Below, piece after piece: positions 43,889 through 52,531 of a stretch of 64,000 bases of DNA. The stretch is from Deltaproteobacteria bacterium (GTDB lineage Bacteria; Bdellovibrionota; FAC87; UBA2466), in assembly GCA_016196825.1 (NCBI GenBank), contig JACPWY010000010.1, positions 124,001 to 188,000 of the forward strand, read 5' to 3'. The first letter of the stretch is position 1. Each line of letters opens with the position of its first letter. Position numbers and translations under genes: made by a program. Below the pieces are notes generated by a model. It worked only from the letters and a program-made list of their open reading frames with translations, was not told the DNA's origin and ran no database searches.

Positions 43889-43945
43889 AAAAAGGGCCTC
43901 GACGAGGGGTGGCGTTCATACGCCCCCTGAAATCGAGGCCCCCTT
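43889..43945 (-). terminator. Rho-independent terminator of the murU/amgK-like operon
   Basis: On the minus strand a nested stem (TCGAGGCCC at 43894-43902 pairing with GGGCCTCGA near 43933-43941, with an inner GGGGCG/CGCC hairpin) is followed by TTTTT (43893-43889). It lies right after the stop of the nucleotidyltransferase gene, between convergent genes. Confidence 0.75.
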
Positions 43946-44974
43946 TCACTTCAAGAGGTTCCTGTTTTCGAAATAAAGAGCAGCCGTTGAGGCGCCGCTG
44001 AGTTGGTTGGCGCCCAATGTAATCGTCTGGGAAAGGGTCGCCATGGGGGCCACGGTTGTCTCGGAACTCAGGACACAGTGCGGGCCGATCGTGGTGCCTC
44101 GCCCGATCGTCTCAGGGTTTCCGACTACGCACGGGGCCTGGAACTGTGAGTGGGCCGGAAGTGATTTTCCAATCGGGATCCAGACGCCGGGTTGGGCTTC
44201 TTTATAATTGAGATAACTTTGCAGGGACTTGCTATGAACCGCCCCCTCCTCTTTTCCGAGAATCTTAAGGAGCTGGATTGAGGAACCGTAGAGAGTGGAG
44301 AGATCGCCCGTGTCGAGCCAGTGGGGGTCTGAATAGAGCTCGCAAAAAGCTGGTCCCTTTTCGGCGACAAGACGGGGGTAGAGATCGGTGTTGATGCCCG
44401 AGTGAAGTGGCCGCAGATAGGTCAGTGCTTGCGGCGAGAGAATATGGAGGCCCGTGAAGGTGCCTGAGAACGGGGTTGAGCGAGGGCTCTTCCCAATTCC
44501 GAGAAGCCGGCTCTTTTCATCGCAGTAAACAGGCGTGTAACCCTCTCGAGGGGGAACGAGAATCATGGTGGCACAGGAGCCACGCGAAAAATGCCGCTCA
44601 ATGGCTGGCGCCAGATCGATGTTGGAAATGAAATCGCAGTTGGCGAGAACAAATGATTCGCCCGCGAGAAATTTTTCAGCATTCTTCACCCCACCGCCCG
44701 TTCCGAGGAGAGTGGACTCCAGAGAGTAGTGAATCTTCACGTCATACTGTTCACCTGCGCCGAGAAAGGATTGGATCTTCGTGGGGAGGTGGTGGAGGTT
44801 GATGACAATTTCCCGGATGCCAACGCGCCTCAGAAGATCCACCGCATGAAGAATATTGGGAAGATTGAGTACGGGGACGAGCGGTTTAGGGATGGTGTTG
44901 GTGATGGGGGCGAGCCGAGTCCCCAGGCCAGCCGAGAGAATCATTCCCCGGCTGATACGGCCAAATGCGCTCAT
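43946..44974 (-). CDS. Sugar-1-phosphate nucleotidyltransferase (MurU-like)
   Basis: 342 residues. N-terminal nucleotidyltransferase domain with GLGTRLAPITNTIPKPLVPV and GTGGGVKNAEKFL; the C-terminal 100 residues show hexapeptide turns (VVGNPETIGRGTTIGPHCVL). Next to an AmgK-like kinase it most likely acts as N-acetylmuramate-1-phosphate uridylyltransferase, feeding UDP-MurNAc back into peptidoglycan synthesis and bypassing MurA. Known MurU proteins are about 225 residues, so the extra C-terminal domain is unusual; mannose-1-phosphate guanylyltransferase is the alternative. ATGA overlap with the kinase gene. Confidence 0.75.
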   Translation of the reverse strand: MSAFGRISRGMILSAGLGTRLAPITNTIPKPLVPVLNLPNILHAVDLLRRVGIREIVINLHHLPTKIQSFLGAGEQYDVKIHYSLESTLLGTGGGVKNAEKFLAGESFVLANCDFISNIDLAPAIERHFSRGSCATMILVPPREGYTPVYCDEKSRLLGIGKSPRSTPFSGTFTGLHILSPQALTYLRPLHSGINTDLYPRLVAEKGPAFCELYSDPHWLDTGDLSTLYGSSIQLLKILGKEEGAVHSKSLQSYLNYKEAQPGVWIPIGKSLPAHSQFQAPCVVGNPETIGRGTTIGPHCVLSSETTVAPMATLSQTITLGANQLSGASTAALYFENRNLLK

Positions 44975-45996
44975 TCAATGAGTTTAGCCTTTTCGATCCG
45001 CTCGAGCCAGCTCTTCAGCGGAACGGCCGAATCGAGGGACGGGGCCACCGTGAGACTCTGTGCTGTTTGGAGTGCCGGCACGAGATATTGGAGGTGCGTT
45101 CGTTTTCCGAAGCGCGTGAAGAAGGAGGCGAAAGATCCCGCTGCTTTGATGAGCCTTTGAAAAGCCACGGTTTCTAAGTCTTGGTCGAAACGGGGCCAGT
45201 CGATGAGTTTTGCGACGGCGAAGGGCTGGAGGTGTTTTTCGTATTCCTTTCGCAGAATGGAGCGATCCGCGTCGGACAGGAGGACATACGGGTCGTAGAG
45301 AATGCTCGCGAGGTCGTAATGGGGTGGCCCCATCCGGGCGTCCTGAAAATCGATTAGAAAGAGTTCTTGTTGCGCGAAGAGAATATTTCGTGTGTGGTAG
45401 TCGCGGTGCGTGAAGACACGCGGCGTGAGCTCGGCGATGCGCTGCGAAAATTTTTCGAGCGTTGAAATGGCGGTGGAAGACAGTGGAGGAAGGCCCAGGA
45501 ACTTCTCTATGAGATGAGTCTCCGTGAATCGGAACTCCTCCATAAGCTTTGCCTGATTAAATGAACGCGTTGCCACTGGAAGAGCATTGGGCACCGGGAA
45601 TGTTTTTCCGTGGAGTTCGGCCAAAATGCCGACAGAGCGCTTGAGGAGAGAAATCTTTTCAGCCGTCTCGCGAACAGGCGTTTGTAATAGCGTGTCACCG
45701 AGATCCTCCATCAGAAGAAGTCCGAGAGCGGGGTTTTCACCATAGAAGGTCGGGGTGGGGATACGGTGCTTCCGTAGAAAGTTGTTGTGCGCCGTATAAT
45801 CTCGCGTCTGGACCCATTCGGGATCGACTACCAGGATGGCCGGCCGGCCGTTAGTAGTGACTCGGTAGAACGATCGTGACGAACCATCGCCGGCGAGGAG
45901 TTGGTAGCCCGTTGGCGAGTCGCCCAATGCCCCTTTCAGCTGATTAGTCACCCAAGCCTGTTGAGCCTGGGATAGTCGGAGGGAGGAGATGATCAT
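44971..45996 (-). CDS. amgK: N-acetylmuramate/N-acetylglucosamine kinase, AmgK-like
   Basis: 341 residues, aminoglycoside phosphotransferase fold. LAGDGSSRSFYRVTTNG is the N-lobe start (AmgK has GDASFRRYFR), LLLMEDLGDTLL is the hinge, THRDYHTRNILF the Brenner catalytic motif and LIDFQDARMGPPHYDL the metal site, all in the AmgK form. It phosphorylates MurNAc at C1 in cell-wall recycling. It overlaps the MurU-like gene by 4 bp. Confidence 0.8.
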   Translation of the reverse strand: MIISSLRLSQAQQAWVTNQLKGALGDSPTGYQLLAGDGSSRSFYRVTTNGRPAILVVDPEWVQTRDYTAHNNFLRKHRIPTPTFYGENPALGLLLMEDLGDTLLQTPVRETAEKISLLKRSVGILAELHGKTFPVPNALPVATRSFNQAKLMEEFRFTETHLIEKFLGLPPLSSTAISTLEKFSQRIAELTPRVFTHRDYHTRNILFAQQELFLIDFQDARMGPPHYDLASILYDPYVLLSDADRSILRKEYEKHLQPFAVAKLIDWPRFDQDLETVAFQRLIKAAGSFASFFTRFGKRTHLQYLVPALQTAQSLTVAPSLDSAVPLKSWLERIEKAKLIE

Positions 45997-46027
45997 AATG
46001 GATACCCTAAGAATATCCTGATTATCC

Positions 46028-46058
46028 CTTAAATTTCAATAGCTTATTTAAATTTAAG
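46028..46058. promoter_or_regulatory. AT-rich inverted repeat between divergent genes
   Basis: CTTAAATTT (46028-46036) and AAATTTAAG (46050-46058) are perfect 9-bp inverted arms with a 13-bp spacer. They lie between the amgK-like gene and the large anchored-protein gene and may be a shared operator or promoter region. Confidence 0.45.
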
Positions 46059-46123
46059 TATTGCCGATTTTTTGCCGAAATTTATACTGGAAGGAGTACC
46101 CCTGCCATTCGTCCACCATTCAA

Positions 46124-48931
46124 ATGGAATCCCTGAAAACAAAACTTGAGCCCTTCCTTCGTAAACACTTTGCCAAGCTCATAGTGTTGTTTGTGGTTTT
46201 GGGAGCGGCGGTTCTTCTCACAGCTCGGCTCGCGACGACGAATGCAAACACGGTTGCTCCCGTCGCAAAGGCCGTTGACCTTCCAAAGGCGGAACCAGCG
46301 CCTCAGCTGCCGGGCGTGGACACCGTCATTGCTCCGGTGCCTATCGAGCCCGAACCGCCAGTAAGACCGCCGTCGGTCGTGGATCCGGTGGCATCCGTTG
46401 CGACGGATGCGATAGCTGTGCCGCTCGAAGCTAAGCAGAGATTTCTTTCTTCCGGTGTGAGGCGTGCGCGCGGGGCGCGGCCTGCGGTTGTAGCGGCCGC
46501 GAAACCCGAAGTGAATCGTGCTCCGTCATCAGAGACGCTTTCACTCGATACGAACTGGGAACTGGGGATAAACGACGACGCCGTTGACTATCCAGCGCCG
46601 CTGCTCGAGTTGATTCAAAACTCTTTGGCCGAAGTCGCTTTGATGGGAAGCTACGACCAAGACAAAATGTTGAGTCTTGTCCAGCTCGGCAACGTGACTC
46701 CGACCGAGTCGTTGGCTCAGAATGTGCCGCGGCTTCATATCGCCGTGGGGGTGGTGAAGAAAAATGATTGGACGGTTGCGCGAGCTAACCTCGCAGAGAT
46801 GACCAGTGAGTTGGAGACTCTCGCAGACGGACCGTCGGCTCTTCCGGAACGAAGTCATAAGCCACCCGGGTCGAAAACGATTGAATTGGGCGAAGAGCAA
46901 GCGCGTCTCGATCAGCCGGTTTCCCCCCAGGCAGCCATTTTCGCCCAGCCAACTGTGTTGGATGCCCGTGCGGAGCTTTCTAAGATGAAATCCGAGACAG
47001 AAAATGCAGCGGAGTCGGTGGCTGCGGTTTTTTTGAAGGTGCCTCCGGCGTCGTCTGTGACCGACGTTGCGGTAGTGCCTCCGGCTGATCGTTTAGCTGA
47101 CAGCGGAGCTCTGCCCTCTGCGCGAGCGGTCTCCGATGCACCGAAAGGTGAAATTATCGCCACACAGGATGCTATTGCGATTGCCCCAAAGGCGAGTGTG
47201 GTTACCCACGCAGGGGCAGTGAGTAGTCCGGCGGCCCCAAACTTAGTTGTTGCAATGAACAACCAGCCCCAAGTGCCTAGCTTCCCCAAGAGTGAGTCAA
47301 AGGACGAAACGAACTCGTTAGCGGGTGGCAATGATAAGCAGCGTCGCAAGCCGGAAACAAAAGATGACGTGAGTAGTGCGCGAGATCGAGGTGGCCCGAT
47401 TTCGGGTGTGTTGGAGGTCAGTGCGGACGCGGATCAGTGGCTCGACGCCAAGAAGGGGCACATCGAGCTTTACCTCAAGGCCAAGGACAGCGCTGATCCC
47501 GAAGATATCATTTTTATCGAATACACTTTTCCCGAGGCCGATTTCGAAATCGACGGCCAGGCTCTTCACCACGCGTACGAAGTGGTGGCAGGGGTCTATC
47601 TGCCAGATTCCTCGGAAGCCTTCGCGACCGTCGATTCAGGAAAGATCGTGGGCCCAGGCGGGCGGGGCCGCGTGCGATTTTCAATAGATAAAGCGGCGAT
47701 TTTTAAGAGCGCAGCGACCAAAAAGCGCACCGGGTACGTACCCCTCACGCTCACCGTCTATGAAGGGCTTTCGGGGAACTATCGTCAGCCCCAACCGGTT
47801 GCGGGTGCAAAGGTGCAGATCGTTGGGTTTGGCGGCCTTGGTGAGGCGGTGGCCGGATCGGACGGTTCACTCAAGTTGCCGATGGTGCCGATCCATTCAG
47901 AGCTCCTGGTGCGTGTTTCTGCCCCAAGCTATCTCCCCACCGAGAGGGTGATTCCAGTTTTTGAAACGCCAGCCTACGTGCCCGTTTATCTCCTCCCTAA
48001 GACCAAGATTGATGATGTCAGCCGCTATTTTGTGCAAAACCAGCAAAGAGACGACCGCAGTGTTCTCATAGGGCGCGTCTTTGATCCAGTTGAGAGAATT
48101 CCCAAGGCGCTCGAACGGTTTTCACTGTCCTATCGTCGGGGTGGGCCGATCTACTTCGGCGCGCTTCCCGATTCCGGGCTGCGTGAAACCACGAATCAGG
48201 GGCTTTTTGGTTTCTTCAATGTGGCGCCCGCCTTCCGTGTGTTGAGTAAGGATGAGGGCGCCTATGGTCATCTGAATCAATTCCGGTCCGGCTTCGGCTA
48301 TTACGTCGAATGGGGCCGTGGCGGAGCCAAGCCAATTCGCGGTCGTCTCGAGGATCCATTTAACCATCGCCCTCTACACGGGAAGATTTCGTGGCTTGAA
48401 AAGGCTGATAAGGCGATCGAGACGGAGCAGGACAATCGATTTGAGTTTAAAGGGGTCGACCTCCCGTTGGGTGTTATTACGTTGGAGGTCGACTCTCTCG
48501 GGTATCCGAAAACGTGGCATACAATTCCCTGGAGCACACGCGAACGCGCGGATGAGCGTACATTCCATATGCTCGAGGGCGACCTACTCAGGGAAGGTGC
48601 AAAGTCATTTGCACGTATTCCCAAGCGAGCTGGTCTGGGAACGATCGTCGGTGGAGCTGCCCCAGGGTTTTTTGCCCGCACCGAATGCGTGGATGTTGTC
48701 CTGAAGTCGGTGGAGGGGGCCATGGTGTCGGAAGAGCAGGGGCCGTACTATTTCTCAAAAAGGAAGATGAGCAAAGAAGCGTTCTGTCTGACGTCGAAGG
48801 AGCCGGGGTTTACTTACGTCAACCTTGAGCCAGGCGATTATCTTCTTCAGTTCAAATCCGCCCGCCACCACCTTCTTCGCACACGCTTCATACGTGTGGG
48901 TTCGGATCGCGTCTCGGTAGCGGTGCAATAG
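46124..48931 (+). CDS. Large membrane-anchored envelope protein, unknown function
   Basis: 935 residues. One membrane helix at about 16-37 (LIVLFVVLGAAVLLTARLA) after a short basic N-terminus, then about 400 residues rich in Pro, Ala, Val and Ser (disordered, spanning the periplasm), then a beta-rich C-terminal half with carboxypeptidase-regulatory-like turns (GAKVQIVGFGGLGEAVAGSDG) and KPIRGRLEDPFNHRPLHGKI. The start is uncertain: ATG 46124 lacks a good ribosome-binding site, and a GGAAGGAG at 46088-46095 is too far away. I recognise no family. Confidence 0.7.
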   Translation: MESLKTKLEPFLRKHFAKLIVLFVVLGAAVLLTARLATTNANTVAPVAKAVDLPKAEPAPQLPGVDTVIAPVPIEPEPPVRPPSVVDPVASVATDAIAVPLEAKQRFLSSGVRRARGARPAVVAAAKPEVNRAPSSETLSLDTNWELGINDDAVDYPAPLLELIQNSLAEVALMGSYDQDKMLSLVQLGNVTPTESLAQNVPRLHIAVGVVKKNDWTVARANLAEMTSELETLADGPSALPERSHKPPGSKTIELGEEQARLDQPVSPQAAIFAQPTVLDARAELSKMKSETENAAESVAAVFLKVPPASSVTDVAVVPPADRLADSGALPSARAVSDAPKGEIIATQDAIAIAPKASVVTHAGAVSSPAAPNLVVAMNNQPQVPSFPKSESKDETNSLAGGNDKQRRKPETKDDVSSARDRGGPISGVLEVSADADQWLDAKKGHIELYLKAKDSADPEDIIFIEYTFPEADFEIDGQALHHAYEVVAGVYLPDSSEAFATVDSGKIVGPGGRGRVRFSIDKAAIFKSAATKKRTGYVPLTLTVYEGLSGNYRQPQPVAGAKVQIVGFGGLGEAVAGSDGSLKLPMVPIHSELLVRVSAPSYLPTERVIPVFETPAYVPVYLLPKTKIDDVSRYFVQNQQRDDRSVLIGRVFDPVERIPKALERFSLSYRRGGPIYFGALPDSGLRETTNQGLFGFFNVAPAFRVLSKDEGAYGHLNQFRSGFGYYVEWGRGGAKPIRGRLEDPFNHRPLHGKISWLEKADKAIETEQDNRFEFKGVDLPLGVITLEVDSLGYPKTWHTIPWSTRERADERTFHMLEGDLLREGAKSFARIPKRAGLGTIVGGAAPGFFARTECVDVVLKSVEGAMVSEEQGPYYFSKRKMSKEAFCLTSKEPGFTYVNLEPGDYLLQFKSARHHLLRTRFIRVGSDRVSVAVQ

Positions 48932-48945
48932 AACCAAGTCTCGGA

Positions 48946-50169
48946 CTAACGTTCACAACGATCGGGAGTGGGGACCGCCTGGAGTGCCATTTCAGAGTCC
49001 TTATCGGGAAGCATGTGAGCCCCAAAGAGCTGTTCCTTGTAGGCCTCTACGAGTGTAGCGGCCATAACCTCTGCGAAAAAATTCTTGCCGGCGAACCCGA
49101 GGCCGCCGTTCTCGCGCGCTGCAATGAGAGGCTCTATGCTGTTCGATCGGTGTTTTTGGGTTAATCGACGAATTCTCCCAATTCCAGAGTTGTAACTGGT
49201 CACGGCTGTACTCCAGTCGGGTAGCATGGCTCGGTATCCCCTGAGAAGCCGAGCGGCACTGCGTGTTTGCCGAATCGGATCGGACCAAAATCGCTCCTCG
49301 TCCTTCGCAATCCACTCGCGCGCCGTTTCTGGTGTAAACTGCCAGATGCCTACCGCGCCGATTTTGGATTGGGCGCGGACGTTGAATGAGGATTCTACGA
49401 AAGGGATCCTGCCCAGCGTGATGGGCAATCCGTTTTGACGCAAAACGCTTTCGATGTGGGGCAGAAGCTCTTTCGATCTATGGAGTGCTTGCAAGAACAT
49501 ATCTCGCTGGCCGGTCTGGGTTCGGAGATCTCGAACGAGGCGCTGACCTTCAAGGGGATTAAGTGCTCCAAACCGTGAGAGCAGGGTCCGCAATTCCGCC
49601 ATATCCGGATCTGTCGACGATAACGGGCGCCCAGACGATGCGTTGAGGATGAGGGTTTTCAGCTGGCGAAGGACCGTTCTTTCTAGCGCATTGGCCCTGA
49701 TATCGAAGACCACGGTGTTTCCCAGCTCGCGGTGCAAGGGCCGTAAGTCGATAATCCCGTAGACAAGGTCAATTCGGTTGCGATCGTGAACAATGCGAAC
49801 CTGGCTGTTGTATTGGGAATAGACGCGTATCCAAAATGCGACTCTGGACTTGAGATAGCCTGGGATTTTGAACTCAGTCTCCAGCGCATTTGAGGGGTCC
49901 AATACGAGATCGTCAGCGTCGAGGCCAGCGACTGCGAAGGGATTAGCATCAAAGGCGGCCGAGAAAAATGAACGGTTGGATGAGCTCTTCCACGCAGGCT
50001 TGAATACTTCCCAGCCAGCTTCACGGCGAGCGCTTGTTTTCGGGGGGGCTCCCCGCGTTTCGTGGAACCCACTCACCAAAAGGCCTTTGTCTACGACCCT
50101 GGGAGAGGATTGGGGGACCAGGACTAGGGCCGCCAGCACGATGGGAATGTAGGTCAACCACGGCGCCAT
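48946..50169 (-). CDS. Membrane-bound lytic murein transglycosylase (MltD-like SLT domain)
   Basis: 407 residues from ATG 50169, which opens a signal peptide (MAPWLTYIPIVLAALVLVP). The SLT domain has RIPFVESSFNVRAQSKIGAV with the catalytic Glu, GIWQFTPETAREW, and AVTSYNSGIGRIRRL. It cuts peptidoglycan glycan strands. The frame is open to 50289, but that part does not look like a signal or coding sequence. No LysM domain is present, unlike MltD. It converges on the large anchored protein gene (14 bp gap). Confidence 0.87.
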   Translation of the reverse strand: MAPWLTYIPIVLAALVLVPQSSPRVVDKGLLVSGFHETRGAPPKTSARREAGWEVFKPAWKSSSNRSFFSAAFDANPFAVAGLDADDLVLDPSNALETEFKIPGYLKSRVAFWIRVYSQYNSQVRIVHDRNRIDLVYGIIDLRPLHRELGNTVVFDIRANALERTVLRQLKTLILNASSGRPLSSTDPDMAELRTLLSRFGALNPLEGQRLVRDLRTQTGQRDMFLQALHRSKELLPHIESVLRQNGLPITLGRIPFVESSFNVRAQSKIGAVGIWQFTPETAREWIAKDEERFWSDPIRQTRSAARLLRGYRAMLPDWSTAVTSYNSGIGRIRRLTQKHRSNSIEPLIAARENGGLGFAGKNFFAEVMAATLVEAYKEQLFGAHMLPDKDSEMALQAVPTPDRCER

Positions 50170-50512
50170 TACGCTGTTCTGGAAACATCGAGCGAGAACG
50201 CGTAATCGCGAGAAAACGCGCTCTATCGATGTGAGCTCATGTCTTCTTGCATGCTTCAAACACTCTCCCGGGATGACGTAATACGGCACATTGTCCAGTT
50301 CTTATCCCTGTTAGAGCGGTCGGTCGCCCGCAGCAGAGTCGGACAGCGACTGAAGGAGCAAGGGGCGTGCCAGCGGGCACGGAGTTTCTGGGGAAAAGCG
50401 CTGGCTAGTCTCCAAGGTACTCACCGGGTATTCAGCCCTTCATAATCGGCGCGAAGAAGACCTCAAGTTGAGTCGAAGAGATCCGAAAAGAGCTTCAGGA
50501 GAGAGGTGTGCT
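50170..50512. other. 343-bp non-coding interval with hairpins, possible RNA
   Basis: Contains a perfect hairpin CGTGCC-AGCG-GGCACG (50376-50391) and a second possible pairing GCCAGCG with CGCTGGC (ending near 50405), which would exclude the first. A 68-codon frame on the plus strand (50239-50445) has no ribosome-binding site and no protein-like composition. It could hold promoters for the two flanking divergent genes or a small RNA. I could not match a known RNA family. Confidence 0.3.
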
Positions 50513-51241
50513 ATGCGAAAAACCTTTGGTCTCAAATCAATGAGCCTTCTTATGGAGGCTCTTGCCTTTTCACTCTTGGTAGCCTGTGCCCACCAGGCGA
50601 CTCCAAAAGAAGAGCTCGCGGACAGCGCTCTGACGGAATCCGAGGATCAATTGAATTCGATGGCCGAGACGGGCACTACAGATTCCCTTCTCTCCACCGA
50701 ATCTACGGCCGATAGCTCGCAGTCCGTGACTACCCAATCGCCCGAGGTGTTCGCAAACTCCGCGGTTCCTTCAACAGATGATCTGGTGGCGCAAATGACC
50801 GAAGAGCCGACGGTTGCCTCGATCTCTGGAAAGGTGGCCCAGGGGCAATCGGAAATGCCGGCTGAAACGAAACCCTTAATGATCGCCAAAGCGATGAAGG
50901 TGAAACCCACCAAGATGGAATCGGTGATGGTTCCCAATGATCCGGCGGCGGTGCCGGCCAAGAAAGATGATAGGCAACCAGGGAGTGCGAACTTCCCGGA
51001 AAAGGCCACGATCATTCCAGTGGGCCCTGATAATGGTGCTGAGGCACCGGCTATCATGGAGCCAAACGACGACCAATTGAAATCCGAAGTGGAAAAGGAG
51101 AAGACTCTGGCTTCTCCCGAGGTGGGCGGAGTCATTATGCGACCATGGTTTCCGTGGGTAGCCATCTCCATCGGATGTATTGGGTTCATGATTCTCGGAG
51201 TGGCCCGACTCAAACGTCGTCGAGCGACCAACGTCGAATAA
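50513..51241 (+). CDS. Lipoprotein with C-terminal membrane helix, unknown function
   Basis: 242 residues. Signal peptide with lipobox LLVAC (Cys26), then an acidic, Ser/Thr/Pro/Glu-rich disordered stretch, and near the C-terminus a membrane helix (WFPWVAISIGCIGFMILGVA) followed by LKRRR. A lipid anchor at one end and a helix with basic stop-transfer tail at the other is an odd combination. It may tether a disordered linker between membranes or at the inner membrane. AGGAGAGA precedes the ATG. No family recognised. Confidence 0.65.
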   Translation: MRKTFGLKSMSLLMEALAFSLLVACAHQATPKEELADSALTESEDQLNSMAETGTTDSLLSTESTADSSQSVTTQSPEVFANSAVPSTDDLVAQMTEEPTVASISGKVAQGQSEMPAETKPLMIAKAMKVKPTKMESVMVPNDPAAVPAKKDDRQPGSANFPEKATIIPVGPDNGAEAPAIMEPNDDQLKSEVEKEKTLASPEVGGVIMRPWFPWVAISIGCIGFMILGVARLKRRRATNVE

Positions 51242-51252
51242 CCAAAAAACGA

Positions 51253-51864
51253 TCAATTGCGGATGAGGTGCTTCACCTTTGAAAGAAGGTGGGGAAACGC
51301 ATTTTCTATATCCACCATCGATGCGATGGTCATGTCCCGCCAATCGAAGCCGGGCACCACAACCTCTGAAATCAGACCGTAGTCGCCCTTCTCAAGGACA
51401 GAGGCCTTCCAGTACCCCGCCGGCACTGTGTATTGAAGCTGTTCCCCCTCGTCTACGTTCGAGCCCATCGTAAAGGCGGATAACTCGCCGGCCGGAGAGA
51501 TGAGCGTGTATTTCATCGGCGCTCCCATGTGAAAAAAATGCGTGATGTCTGAGTTGTTCCTATGGAGGTGCCCGGTTCGAGAGTCCGCGGTGAGGAGATA
51601 ATAGATTGTGGAACAAAGAGGGCGGCGGCCCCCCGGGCGACCGGTCTCCATCGATCGCGAACTCTTGAATACCTCGCGGTAGTAGCCTCCTTCTTCGTGT
51701 GGGGCGAGGTTCAGGGATTTTACGAGCGGATGTTTCAAGCGAGATTCATTCTGGCACCGGGGCCAAAAATCCCCAAGGAGATTGTGAGGGAACAGAGGCA
51801 AACCAGGCTCATCGCCGTCGTTTTCGACCTTGTCGACGGTGGCATGGGCGTTGCACTGAGACAA
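51253..51864 (-). CDS. Cupin superfamily protein (DUF985/cupin_5)
   Basis: LVKSLNLAPHEEGGYYREVF, then STIYYLLTADSRTGHLHRNN and EVVVPGFDWRDM follow the cupin_5 (YML079-like) pattern, a small beta-barrel of unknown enzymatic role. The full frame gives 203 residues, but conservation begins near residue 43; a TTG at 51741 may be the real start, giving 162 residues, closer to the family. It converges on the lipoprotein gene. Confidence 0.8.
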   Translation of the reverse strand: MSQCNAHATVDKVENDGDEPGLPLFPHNLLGDFWPRCQNESRLKHPLVKSLNLAPHEEGGYYREVFKSSRSMETGRPGGRRPLCSTIYYLLTADSRTGHLHRNNSDITHFFHMGAPMKYTLISPAGELSAFTMGSNVDEGEQLQYTVPAGYWKASVLEKGDYGLISEVVVPGFDWRDMTIASMVDIENAFPHLLSKVKHLIRN

Positions 51865-51970
51865 TGCTTAAGAAGGGGGTTGTGGAGCCAGCTGAGCACC
51901 CCGGCTCTCGCCATCGGTCATCGCGTTCAGGGGCGTGGGACCACCCACCAGACTGCTTGCCTTTGAGTGC

Positions 51971-51998
51971 CCTGCTTGGGGGGTAGCCCCCAAGCAGG
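51971..51998. repeat. Perfect 12-bp stem GC-rich hairpin
   Basis: Arms 51971-51982 and 51987-51998 pair perfectly around the loop GTAG; the stem contains GGGGG/CCCCC. It lies 22 bp past the stop of the gene at 52021 and upstream of the cupin gene. No T-run, so termination would need another factor. Confidence 0.5.
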
Positions 51999-52020
51999 AG
52001 CACCTCACCTAATCGGTGAA

Positions 52021-52419
52021 TTACGCCGCTTTCAGGAAGGGGACGCATTCTTTGCGATCCCAGTTCCGATTGAGCGTACGGTATTTGCGCTGATTGCGCG
52101 ACACTTCGCGTGTAAAGCTTTTCGCATGACGGGCCATGAGCCGGTCAACGAACTGGTAATAGCAGCGATAGAGATGGTTCGAGAGGAAGCGCAGGTGCCA
52201 TGTCGGCGTAGCCTTCGCCGAGATCACATAGCGCTTAGAGAAATTTTTGATTTCCCGATTCATGATTCGGTACCAGGTGCTGGCTTCCGAACTGTGAAGG
52301 AAGTTACCCACAAAAAGGGGCCTTGAACCACAAAGCAGCCCGACTTCGAAGCCATGGCCCACATTTTTCGTGTAGCTGCGGCAGGTGACCTTGCGGCTCT
52401 TGAACGTTGCTGTTTTCAT
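52021..52419 (-). CDS. Small basic protein of unknown function
   Basis: 132 residues, strongly basic, rich in Arg, Lys, Tyr and Trp, without signal or membrane helix. Sequence such as GFEVGLLCGSRPLFVGNFLH and ASTWYRIMNREIKNFSKRYV looks like a folded, conserved domain. A strong ribosome-binding site (AAAAGGAGAGAAA) directly precedes the ATG, so expression is likely. No family recognised; nucleic-acid binding is conceivable given the charge, but unproven. Confidence 0.7.
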   Translation of the reverse strand: MKTATFKSRKVTCRSYTKNVGHGFEVGLLCGSRPLFVGNFLHSSEASTWYRIMNREIKNFSKRYVISAKATPTWHLRFLSNHLYRCYYQFVDRLMARHAKSFTREVSRNQRKYRTLNRNWDRKECVPFLKAA

Positions 52420-52531
52420 TTTCTCTCCTTTTATCTTTTTAACGAACCGAAACTCGATTCGCTGTCCTTTCGGACCGTATTTGACTGGAGTTTAGAGAAA
52501 AAATGTGGAGCTGATATGGATGGAATCTCGC

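Noticed and set aside
50239-50445. 68-codon open frame in the 50.2 kb interval
   Set aside because: No ribosome-binding site, unusual composition; better seen as non-coding.
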